In this document: positions 35,097-45,300 of the stretch, in pieces | Position numbering within the stretch: the stretch's first letter is position 1 | Layout: every line of letters starts with the position of its first letter | Assembly (NCBI GenBank): GCA_035635555.1 | Contig: DASQAT010000048.1 | Span: 115,051 to 179,050, forward strand | Direction: 5' to 3' | DNA length: 64,000 bases | Source: Candidatus Dormiibacterota bacterium | Lineage (GTDB): Bacteria > Acidobacteriota > Polarisedimenticolia > Gp22-AA2 | The notes under the pieces: model-generated | The model's database searches: none | What the model was told of the DNA's origin: nothing | What the model saw: only the letters and a program-made list of their open reading frames with translations | Position numbers and translations under genes: made by a program

Positions 35097-36320
35097 ATGC
35101 GAAGCGACCCCGGGGTCACCGAATCGGTGTCGGCGGGACTGCCGGCCGCGGCCGGCGCCCCGGCGGCCGGCATGCCGCTGCTCGGCGGCCCCGCCTCGGC
35201 GCTCGCCCTGGCGCTCACGATGTTCGTGGAGGCGGTCGGCTACGGAGTGGTGGCGCCGACGCTCCCGTTCCTGGCGCGGACCGCCGGGGCGGGCGAGGCC
35301 CAGATCGGGTTCCTGGTCGGTCTGTACGCCGCCGTCGGTCTGGTCGCCGGGATCCCGTTCGGGGCGCTGGCGAACCGCTTCGGCAGGCGGAGTCTCGTCC
35401 TGGTGGGGCTCGGCTGCCTGACGGTCTCCTCGTTCGGCTTCGTCTTCGCGCCGACCTACGGCTGGCTCGTCGCCGCCCGGTTCGTGCAGGGACTCGGGGC
35501 CGTCGCCATCTGGGTCGGAGCGCTGACGATGGCGGCCGACCTCAGTCCCGATTCGCACATGGGACGGACGATGTCGTGGATCACCGGCTCCTGGTCGCTC
35601 GGATTCGTCGTCGGACCGGCGCTCGGGGGCCTGGGCAGCGTGCGTTTCCCGTTCGTCCTGTACGCCGTGCTTTCGCTGGTGGCCTTCGTGGCCGGCTGCG
35701 TCGCCCTGCCCGAGACGGGGCGTCTCGGCGTGCGCACGACGCTGGCGGGCATCCTGAAGGTCTTGCGGCTCCCCGCGGTGCTGGCGTCGGCGGCCGCGAC
35801 CTTCGCGCTGGCGTTCTTCTACGGGGCCACGGAGGCGTTCCTGCCGCTCCTCGCCGACCAGATGAACGTCAGGAGGATCGGCATCGGCTTCCTGTTCGCG
35901 GTCGCGGGTCTCCCGAGCGTCGTCCTGCCCCGCCTCGCGGGTCTCATCGCCGACCGCGTCGGCGACGCGCGTCTCATCCTCTGGGGACTGGCGTACGCCG
36001 CGCTCCTCAACGCGTCGTTCCTCGCGCTGACGGGCGTCCTGCCGCTGTGGACCCTGTTCTTCCTGTTCGGGCTGGTCGAGGTGCTGATCTACGTGCCCGC
36101 GGTCGCCCTCCTGAACCGCGGGCTGCACAGGGACGACCGCGGCTTCGCCACCGGCTCGCACAGCTACGCGTTCTCGGCCGGCTTCTTCCTCGGCCCGCTC
36201 ATCGGCGGGCTGCTGATGCCGCTGGGCGGCTACGCGCTCCTGTTCACGACGCTCACCGTAGTGATGCTGGCCGCGATCGCCGCCCTCCTCGCTTTGCGCG
36301 GCCGGCTCAAAACCGCCTGA
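35097..36320 (+). CDS. MFS transporter (multidrug/sugar-efflux-like)
   Basis: A 407-residue major facilitator with about twelve hydrophobic segments. The opening segment LALTMFVEAVGYGVVAPTLP and the loop GALANRFGRRSLVLVG carry the MFS motif A (between helices 2 and 3). ITGSWSLGFVVGPALGG is the antiporter-type motif of drug:proton exporters. The substrate is unknown. It begins 22 bp after the broken aminotransferase and is probably co-transcribed with it. Confidence 0.87.
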   Translation: MRSDPGVTESVSAGLPAAAGAPAAGMPLLGGPASALALALTMFVEAVGYGVVAPTLPFLARTAGAGEAQIGFLVGLYAAVGLVAGIPFGALANRFGRRSLVLVGLGCLTVSSFGFVFAPTYGWLVAARFVQGLGAVAIWVGALTMAADLSPDSHMGRTMSWITGSWSLGFVVGPALGGLGSVRFPFVLYAVLSLVAFVAGCVALPETGRLGVRTTLAGILKVLRLPAVLASAAATFALAFFYGATEAFLPLLADQMNVRRIGIGFLFAVAGLPSVVLPRLAGLIADRVGDARLILWGLAYAALLNASFLALTGVLPLWTLFFLFGLVEVLIYVPAVALLNRGLHRDDRGFATGSHSYAFSAGFFLGPLIGGLLMPLGGYALLFTTLTVVMLAAIAALLALRGRLKTA

Positions 36321-36385
36321 CGATCGCGATCTCGTCTTGCCAAGCGCCCGCGAAGGGGTTACCTTTTGCGTGAAAGCGAGACAGC

Positions 36386-37756
36386 GTGAAGGACAACAAC
36401 CAGAAGAACCACGACGTCGAGAAGGTCGCCGAGCCCGCAGCACCGCCGGACATACCGAAGGAAGTCCCGAAGCCCGCCGTCACCCGCTTCCTGTTCATCT
36501 CCAAGTTCGCCCTCATCCATGACCTCGCCTGGCAGGTGCGGAAGGAAGGATTCGAGGTCAAGTACCACATCATGTCGAAGGCGGACCGAGACGTCGGCGA
36601 CGGCTTCGTCGAGAAGGTGGATCGCTGGGAGGACTTCAAGGACTGGGCCGACGTCATCGTGTTCGACGACTGTGAGTTCGGGACGCTGGTCGAGAAGCTG
36701 CGCAAGGAAGGGAAGGCGGTCATCGGCGGCACAAGCTACACCGACAGGCTCGAGATGGACCGCGATTTCGGCCAGGAGGAGATGAAGGCGGCCGGCATGA
36801 CGACCCTGCCGCGCTGGGAGTTCACCTCGTTCGACGCGGCCGCCGCCTTCGTCCGGGAGAACCCCGGCCGCTACGTGGTGAAGCCGAGCGGGCGGGCGCA
36901 GAACGAGAAGGTCCTGTCGTTCGTCGGCCAGGAGGAGGACGGCCTCGACGTCATCTCGATGCTCGAGCACTACAAGAAGGGCTGGGCCTCCAAGATCAAG
37001 GTGCTCCAGCTGCAGAAGTTCGCCAATGGTGTCGAGGTGGCGGTCGGAGGGTTCTTCAACGGCACCGATTTCACCCTGCCGGTGTTCATCAATTTCGAGC
37101 ACAAGCGGATGTTCAACGACGAGATCGGCCCGCAGACCGGCGAGATGGGGACCTCCGGCTTCTGGTCCGGCCCGAACCAGCTGTTCAACAACACCCTTCT
37201 CAAGATGAAGGATCGCCTGGCCGCCGCGGCGTATACCGGCTACATCGACATCAACTGCATCGTCAACTCGCGCGGCATCTACCCCCTCGAGTTCACCTGC
37301 CGGTTCGGCTATCCGACGATCAACCTCCAGATCGAGGGGGTCCTGTCCAAGTGGGGCGAGTTCCTCCCGGCCATGGCGCGGGGCGAGCCGTTCAACCTGC
37401 GCACCAACCGCGGCTTCCAGATCTGCGTCGTCATCGCCGTGCCGCCGTTCCCGTTCATCGACCCGGACTCCTTCCGCAAGTTCTCCGAGGACGCCGTGGT
37501 CCTGTTCAAGAAGCCGATGTCCGAGGGGATCCACCCGGGGGACGTGCGGCTCGTCGAAGGGGACTGGCGCCTGGCCGGGAACTCCGGCTACGCCGTCGTC
37601 GTGACCGGCTCCGCCTCGACGATGGACGACGCCCGCCGCGAGGCCTACAACCGTGTGAAGAACATCATGATCCCCAACATGTTCTACCGCACCGACATCG
37701 GCGAGCGCTGGCACCGGGAGGGGGATCTCCTCCAGACCTGGGGATATCTGTCCTGA
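36386..37756 (+). CDS. PurD-like ATP-grasp ligase
   Basis: A 456-residue protein distantly related to phosphoribosylamine-glycine ligase. After a charged, Pro-rich 33-residue N-terminus there is a pre-ATP-grasp domain (TRFLFISKFALIHDLAWQVR). The ATP-grasp core includes RYVVKPSGRAQNEKVLSF and the metal-binding tail PLEFTCRFGYPTINLQIEG, which matches the EFNxRFGDPE region of PurD with changes. It lacks adjacent purine genes and replaces the usual Asp after RFG with Tyr, so a different acyl or amine substrate is likely. Starts with GTG at 36386. Function unknown beyond ATP-dependent ligation. Confidence 0.72.
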   Translation: MKDNNQKNHDVEKVAEPAAPPDIPKEVPKPAVTRFLFISKFALIHDLAWQVRKEGFEVKYHIMSKADRDVGDGFVEKVDRWEDFKDWADVIVFDDCEFGTLVEKLRKEGKAVIGGTSYTDRLEMDRDFGQEEMKAAGMTTLPRWEFTSFDAAAAFVRENPGRYVVKPSGRAQNEKVLSFVGQEEDGLDVISMLEHYKKGWASKIKVLQLQKFANGVEVAVGGFFNGTDFTLPVFINFEHKRMFNDEIGPQTGEMGTSGFWSGPNQLFNNTLLKMKDRLAAAAYTGYIDINCIVNSRGIYPLEFTCRFGYPTINLQIEGVLSKWGEFLPAMARGEPFNLRTNRGFQICVVIAVPPFPFIDPDSFRKFSEDAVVLFKKPMSEGIHPGDVRLVEGDWRLAGNSGYAVVVTGSASTMDDARREAYNRVKNIMIPNMFYRTDIGERWHREGDLLQTWGYLS

Positions 37757-37782
37757 CGCCGTATCATTATTAGTAGCCTCCC

Positions 37783-37812
37783 TTGACTTCACGCCGTCGA
37801 TAACCATATTGA
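37783..37812 (+). promoter_or_regulatory. putative promoter of the AmpG-like gene
   Basis: TTGACT (37783-37788), an 18-bp spacer and TATTGA (37807-37812), in a locally AT-richer 80-bp gap. A GAGGAA ribosome site then precedes the ATG at 37837. Confidence 0.45.
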
Positions 37813-37836
37813 AATCGCGGTCGGATCGAGGAACGG

Positions 37837-39156
37837 ATGACGCTCCGCAAGAAACTGTTCTGGATCTCGGTCTTCTACTTCGCCCAGGGGATGCCGTTCG
37901 GCGTCGTCCTCGACGTCCTGCCGGTCTACTTCCGCCAGAACGGCGTGTCGCTCTCGGAGATCGGCTGGATGGGCGCGCTGACCCTCCCTTGGACGATCAA
38001 GGTGTTCTGGTCCCCGATCCTGGACCGTTACTGGGAGCGCCGCACCTGGGTGACGATCTGCTGTTTCGCGATGGCGCTCATCATGTTCACCATCCCGCTC
38101 CTGGACGCCTCGCACCCCGACCTGATCCTCTGGACTCTTCTGATCGCCTTCACCGTCTCGTCCGCCACGCAGGACATCGCCATCGACGCCTTCAGCATAG
38201 GGGTTGCGGCCAAGGGGGAAGAGGGGAAGATCAACAGCCTGCGCGCCGGTCTCTACCGCGTGGGGGTGATCGTGGGGGGCGGCGCCACGATGTACCTTGT
38301 CGCGCCGCTCGGCTGGACCTGGGTCTTCCTCGGCCTGGCGCTGGCGTTCACGGTGATGGCCGTCGCGGCCCTCGCCGCGCCCACCGTGCAGGTCGTCCAC
38401 CAGCCGCCGCGCGAATGGGCCCGGGGTTTCGTGGCGTTCCTCAGCCGCCCCGGCTCGATCGCGATCTTCGCCTTCGTCTTGATCTATCGTATGGATTTCG
38501 TCGCGGTCGGCCCGATGATCAAGCCGTTCTGGCTCGACCGCGGCATGACACCCAATGAGATCGGCACCATCTCGACCAACGTGGGAATGGCGCTCGGAAT
38601 CCTGGGGGCCGTCCTCGGCGGCCTGTTCACCTCCCGCTTCGGCATTTTCAAGGGACTGTGGATCCTCGGCATCGCGCAGGCGCTGCCGAACCTCGGCTAC
38701 GCCGCCGTCGCGCAGTTCAGCCTCGGCCGGCCGTACCTCTACGCTGTGTCGATGGGGGAGTCGTTCGGCGCGGGTCTCGTCACGGCCGCGTTCCTGTCGT
38801 TCCTGATGCGCATCAGCGACAAGCGCCAGGCCGCGACGCAGTACGCCCTGCTCACTGCGTTGTATGCGCTGCCGCGCTCGCTCCTCGCCCCGGTCGGCGG
38901 CAAGATCGCCGACCTCTACGGCTACCCGACGTTCTTCTTCTGGACCTTCCTGCTGGCGATCCCGGCCTACGCGCTGCTGCCGTGGGTGTACCGGTGGATC
39001 GGGCCGAACGGGCGGCAGCACAGCAACGAAGGCGCAGCGATTGCTGAAGGTCAGGGCACTGAATACACCTCTGGCGCGGGCGAATCGTCGGACACATCCG
39101 GCGAGCCTGGGGATGCGGCAGCCAGACATCGCCCCGCCTCCGCGACGGTTCGATAA
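37837..39156 (+). CDS. AmpG/PAT-family MFS permease
   Basis: A 439-residue permease with about twelve membrane segments. FYFAQGMPFGVVLDVLPVYF, GALTLPWTIKVFWSPILDRY, SSATQDIAIDAFSIGV and the MFS segments after them match the AmpG-like group. In enterics AmpG imports cell-wall anhydromuropeptides for recycling; the related PAT group carries acetyl-CoA or peptides. The last 45 residues are a polar, Ser/Gly-rich tail unlike the family and may be a low-complexity extension. It is monocistronic. Confidence 0.85.
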   Translation: MTLRKKLFWISVFYFAQGMPFGVVLDVLPVYFRQNGVSLSEIGWMGALTLPWTIKVFWSPILDRYWERRTWVTICCFAMALIMFTIPLLDASHPDLILWTLLIAFTVSSATQDIAIDAFSIGVAAKGEEGKINSLRAGLYRVGVIVGGGATMYLVAPLGWTWVFLGLALAFTVMAVAALAAPTVQVVHQPPREWARGFVAFLSRPGSIAIFAFVLIYRMDFVAVGPMIKPFWLDRGMTPNEIGTISTNVGMALGILGAVLGGLFTSRFGIFKGLWILGIAQALPNLGYAAVAQFSLGRPYLYAVSMGESFGAGLVTAAFLSFLMRISDKRQAATQYALLTALYALPRSLLAPVGGKIADLYGYPTFFFWTFLLAIPAYALLPWVYRWIGPNGRQHSNEGAAIAEGQGTEYTSGAGESSDTSGEPGDAAARHRPASATVR

Positions 39157-39298
39157 GGTCCAACGCTCCCCAGGGTAAGCGCAGACAAGTCCCGCACGAA
39201 AATCCCCAAGATTCAAATTTCAGTTCCACTCGAGGCCAATTCGCCGTATATGTATCGGCAGGCTCGGGGCGTCCCACTCATACTTCATCCATCCTGCA

Positions 39299-39306
39299 CG
39301 GGGGGG
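39299..39306 (+). repeat. G8 homopolymer before the giant surface-protein gene
   Basis: Eight consecutive G bases end 22 bp before the ATG at 39329. The gap 39157-39328 also holds an AT-rich TATATGTAT at about 39247 that might serve as -10; no clear ribosome site is present. Confidence 0.5.
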
Positions 39307-39328
39307 GTGCCGGCAGGTCGAGGCGCAC

Positions 39329-42300
39329 ATGAATCAGCCCTCTCGTCCTGTGGGTTCGAGCAGATCCCTCTCTCCGTCAGCGGGCCTCGCCGTGCTGGCG
39401 CTCGTCCTGTCGCTGGCTCTCGCGACCGGACCGTCATCGGCATCCAACCCCTCCCCCCTGCTTTTCCCCAATCCGGTTCTGTCTGGGGTTTCTCACCCGG
39501 CAGCGATGCTCGCCGCCGATTTCAATCTCGATGGCGTTCCGGATCTGGCCGTCCTGAGCCAGGGTCCGTTGTTCTCGTCGGGAGAGGTGGAAATCTTCAT
39601 CGCGAACGGGGACGAGACGTTCGCCCCGCTGCCCGGTCTGGCCCTCGCCACGACGTCGTCGGTGATGGCGTCGGCCGATTTCAACGGCGATGGGAAGCCG
39701 GACCTGGCGGTTGCGGACCAGGTGTCGAACGTGCCGGTCGTTTCGATCTACCTCGGCCGGGGGGACGGCTCCTTCATGTCACCCGTCCAGACCACCGTCG
39801 ATCGATCGCCCAACATCATCGTGACGGGAGATATCAATTCCGACACCCATCCCGACCTGATCCTGCTCCAGCTTTGCGCCGATTCCGCGTGCTCGAACGG
39901 GAGTGTCTCCGTATTCCCCGGACGCGGCGACGGGACGTTCGCCCCGCCCTCTCTCTTGCCGGTCGGGCCCAGGCCCGTCGCCGTGGTCGTCGGGGACCTG
40001 GACAGCGACGGGAAAGCCGACATCGTCGCGGTCGTCGACGGGGGTCTGTCCGTGTTCATCGGCGATGGGACCGGGGGATTCCATTCCAGCACGATGGCGC
40101 TCTTCCTTGCCCGCGTGACCTGCGCTGCCGGTGCCGACTTCAACGCCGACGGTCACCTGGATATCGCGATGGCGACCTCCCAGGGGCAGATTCAGTTGCT
40201 GGCGGGCCGCGGCGACGGGACGTTTGACCTGCCATCGCCGGCATACTCCGCGGGGTTTCCCGCGGTCTGTCTGGCCGCCGACATGGACTCGGATGGGACG
40301 CAGGATTTCTTGACGGGCGACCAATCGAACAACACTGTAAGCGTTTTCCCTGGACAGAGTGGCGGCGGTCTTCGTTATTCGTACCCTGACATTCTGACCG
40401 GGAGCGTCCCGAGTTCCCTGGCGGTGGCCGATTGGAACCGCGACGGCAGACCGGACTTGGCGGTCGCAAATCTCGCGTCCAGCAATGTCTTCATCCTGAC
40501 AGGCAAGGGGGACGGGACGGTCGAACAGATTCGACCTGTGTCTTTCGGCGGCACGCCCGTGTCGATCGCCTCGACCGATCTAGACGGTGACGGTCGGACC
40601 GACTTGGCCGCCACGGCCGGAGCTCTCTTCTACCCCCTGCTCTCGAACGGCGACGGAACCTTCCGAGGGTCCGGGGGGTTCTCTCTCAATACGAGCGTCG
40701 ATGCCATCGGCATCGCCGATTTCAACCGCGATGGCCATAAGGACGTTGTCTTCATGTCACGGCATCGCAGGTTTATCTTCGTCGAAGCCGGACGCGGCGA
40801 CGAATTTTTCGCACCGCTCCCTGGATCCGGCGCCACCGTCCCGGAAACGGCGATCGCCATGGCGGTGGGGGACCTCAACGACGACGGCGCCCCGGACGTG
40901 GTGACCGCGAACGGCGGAACCCCCCTCACGGCTCCGCCGACCTTGCGGAACACGATTTCCGTTCTCCTGGGACGGGGCGACGGAACCTTCATGCCCCAGG
41001 TTCGCTACACGAGCGGCACCGCGCTCGTCTCCGTAGCCGTCGGGGATCTCGACGGCGATCGACGAGTCGATGTCGTCGCGGCCGACAGCACGGGCAACCA
41101 GGCCGTCATTTTCCCGGGACAGGGTGATGGGACACTTGGATCGCCCAGCCTCATCCCGCTGGGTGGATCACCTGCGTTTGTTGCGCTGAACGATCTCAAC
41201 TCGGACGGGCGGCTCGATCTTGCCGTTCTTCTTCCCGATCTCTACGGAATCGTCACCGAGGTCGACGTCATGTTGGGACGGGGCGACGGCACGTTCGAAC
41301 CGCCGGCAGAGTATTCGCTGCCCGGTTCCTCGCGCGGCCTCGCTGTGGCTGACGTGAACGGCGACGGTGTACTCGATCTCGCTATCGCCGACAGCGTCGC
41401 GGGGGACGTCCCGGTTCTCCTGGGCCGCGGCGACGGAACTTTCACGCCCGGTGGACGCTACGCCGCGGCGGCCGGCGCCTCCGGCATCCTTGCGGCCGAC
41501 TTCGACGACGACACCCGGGTCGATCTGGTCATCGCGCACTGGAAGGGGGTGTCCGTCCTCTTCAATCATGGCTCGTACCCCGACAGCGACCACGATGGCG
41601 TAGAGGACCGCGTCGATACCTGTACCGATGTCGATGGAGACGGGTATGGCGAACGGGGCTTCCCAGCGAGCACCTGTCCTCGTGACAACTGCCCCTATCT
41701 GGCCAACCCTTCCCAGTCCGACCGGGATGCGGATGGTGTCGGCGATGCGTGCGACAACTGCATCTCCGCCAACAACCCGTCGCAATCCGACCGGGACCGG
41801 GACGGTCTTGGAGACGCATGCGATCTCTGCACCGATCCGGATGGCGACGGATTCGGGGAGCCCGGTTATCCGGCCAATACTTGTCCCACCGACAATTGTC
41901 CGTTCCTGCCGAACGCCTCGCAGGCCGACGCGGACGGAGACGGGATAGGGGACGCCTGCGACAACTGCGCCGCCTACAACCCGTCGCAGCAGGACTTCGA
42001 TCACGACGGTGTCGCCGATGCCTGCGATCCGTGCACGGACACCGACCGGGATGGATTCGGCAATCCGGGTTTCCCTGCCAATACCTGTCCGGTCGACAAC
42101 TGTCCTGCCTATCCCGACAGCAGCCAGACGGACACCGACGGTGATGGTGTGGGGAATGTGTGTGACAACTGCCCGTCCGTGTCGAATCCCTCTCAGCAGA
42201 ATTCGGACCTCGATGGCGCAGGTAATGCGTGCGACATCTGCCCGTTCGATCCATTGGATGATACCGACCGCGACGGTGTCTGTGGAGATCTAGACGTCTG

Positions 42301-45300
42301 TCCGGATGTGCCCGATGCCGAACAGCGCGACCGGGACGGTGACGGGCGGGGGAATCTGTGCGACAACTGCCCGGATGTGCCAAACCCGACGCAGAGTGAC
42401 GGTAACGCCGATGGGCTCGGTGACGCGTGCGAACCGGCGTTCGCGGGGGCGCTTTTCCCCGCTCCCGTCTTCGAGCTCGGAGGGTTCATTCCGTCCTATC
42501 TCCAGCTCGTGGACGTCCTGGGGGACGGCCACTTGGACGCGATCGTCGCGAATCTGGATGTCAGTGGTCCATTCGGCTTCAGCGTTTCAATCATGCAAGG
42601 TGACGGTGACGGGACGTTCCAGCTGAAGGAGCAGATCCTGCGGGGGACCTCCACGGCCGTGGGAGATTTCAACGACGATGGGCGAAACGATCTGGTGGTG
42701 GGAAGCGGTCCCAGGGAGATCAGGCTCTACCCGCGTACCCCCTCCGGATCGCTGGGAGACTTCATCGCGATCCCATTGCCCATCTTCCCACCATACGCCG
42801 TCGCGGCGGGCGATTTCAACAAGGACGGAAAGGAAGACATCGCGGTCTCCGGTCTGTTCACCGATGCTGGCGCCCTCGCGGAGATCATGATCCTTCTCGG
42901 CCGTGGCGACGGGACGTTCGATCCCTCCGTCCTGTTCAATGCTCAGGGTCAGATCGGGTCGTTGAGGGTCGTCGATCTGAACCGGGACGGCGCCGCAGAC
43001 CTCGTGACCCTCCCCGATCTCCGGGCCAATGCATTCCCCAGGGAGGTCCTGGCCTTTCCGGGAAAGGGGGATGGCACGCTCGGACATTCCTATTCTCTCG
43101 GAGCGATGCCGTCCTCGCTGGCGTTCGCCGACGTGAATGGCGACGGCGCACCCGATCGGGTCTCCTCCAATGGAGAAGTACGTGTCGCGCTGAATCACGG
43201 TGACGGAACCTTTGCACCGGACTCGATCGTCCTGCAGGGGGGGAACGGCCCTGTCGCGACCGGGGACCTCGACGGGGACGGCAGGATCGATATAGTGGTA
43301 AGCAGATTCTTTGCCAACGAGCTTGTGATCCTGCGCGGTCTCGGCGACGGCACGTTCGAGGTAGCCAGACACTTCCCCTCCGGTCTGCGGCCTGCCGAGC
43401 TGGCGGTCGGGGATGTGAACGGAGATGGCAGGCAAGACGTCACGGCGCTTTCCGGCGGTCCCCAGTTCCTTCAGGCGGGCAATCTCGCGGTGTTCCTGAG
43501 TCAGGGAAATATGACCCTGGCGGCACGACACGACGAGCCGGCCGGGTCGGGTCCGCTCGCCGTCGCCGTGGCCGATTTGAACGGCGACGGAGCCCGCGAC
43601 CTCGTCGTGTCCAATTCCGGCCTGGGCAATGAGTTGAATGATGGCAGCGTTTCGATCCTGATCGGCAGGGGAGACGGCTCGTTCGACCAACTCCCCGGAC
43701 CAAAAGTGGGCAGCAATCCTCTGTCCGCGGTTGTGGCCGACTTGAATGGCGACGGCAGAGAGGACTTGGTCACCGCCAACTTTTTCTCTTCCGATCTTTC
43801 GGTTCTCCTCGGTCGTGGCGATGGAACATTCCTGCCGGAGACGCGCGTCGCGGCGGGACAAGGACCGTCCATAGCCGCGGCTGCGGACCTCAACGGGGAC
43901 GGCAGGCAGGATCTCGCCGTCTTGAACGGGTACGGGGGGTTCGGGTCGACAGACGTTTCCGTCCTCCTGGGACGCGGTGACGGCTCCTTCGAGCCCGAGA
44001 CGCGTCTGCAGTTTGCCGACCCGGACGATGGCTCCGCCTTCATTGCGGCCGAGGACCTGAACCACGATGGAAAGAAGGATCTGGTTGTCGCGAACTCCGG
44101 CACCAGCAGCATTTCCGTCCTGATGAGCCGGGGAGATGGAACCTTCGAGGCGCCCGTCAAGTATGACGCGGCGGGATTCCCCTCGTCGATAGCAACCGCC
44201 GATTTCAATGGGGATGGGGCCAGCGATCTCGCCGTGTCCGGTGGAGGCATCCCGTTCAACCTCGGGACGAACGACGTCACGGTTCTTCTGGGCCGTGGTG
44301 ATGGCACATTCCTGCCGGGGTCCCAGCTCCATGTCGGACGGTTCGCCGCATCGATCAGCGTCGGGGACTTCAATTCCGACGGCCGGCCCGATTTGATCGT
44401 CGTCGATTCCGAGGGGAAACTTCAGAGCGTATTTGGCGAGGTCGCCCTCTTCCTTGGCAAGGGAGATGGGACCTTCGGCCCACGTCTGCGCTTCGCGGCC
44501 GATCCGATGGCGGACTTCGTCGCCACGGCCGAATTCAATGGAGACGGCAGCCCCGATCTCGCGATCGCGAATCTTGGAGGTCCGGGGACCGTGTCGATCG
44601 TCCTGAGCATGAGGAGTCTCGCTGACAGGGACGGCGACGGTGTCCCCGATGCCGAGGACCTCTGCACGGACACCGATCACGACGGCTACGGCAATCCCGG
44701 TTTCCCCGCCAACACCTGCGCCGCGGACAACTGCGTATCCGTGTTCAACGCGTCCCAGATCGACACGGACGGCGACGGGGCAGGGGACGCGTGCGATAAA
44801 TGTCCGCGCGACCCGTTCAACGACCGGGACGGGGACGGCGTCTGTGGCGATGTCGACAACTGTCCCGGTCCGAATCCCGATCAGATCGATTCGGACGGGG
44901 ACGGTCACGGGAACGCCTGCGACAATTGTCCGACCGCCGCGAACGCCGATCAGACCGACTCGAACCATGACGGCTTCGGAGACGCCTGCGAGCCGACCCT
45001 CTCTCTTGTCGGGTTTCGACATTCAGGGGAGACGCTCGAAGTCGAAGTGACCGCGACCAACCCACTGAACATCCCGCTGCGTGGGTCGCTGGAGATTCTG
45101 GCAACCGGTGAGGACACCCTGGTCCTGCCCGACCTGCTGGCGGGGCTGGATTGCAGCCAGGGCTTTCTGCCATCTGGTGTCCCGGACGAGGGGATCGGAT
45201 TCACCAACGGCGTGGCTGGAGCGCCATTCCTATTCGACCTCGGAGGCTTCCTAGGCTGTGGCGACCGGCACCCCGATTACCTCCTCGCCCCAGGAATGTG

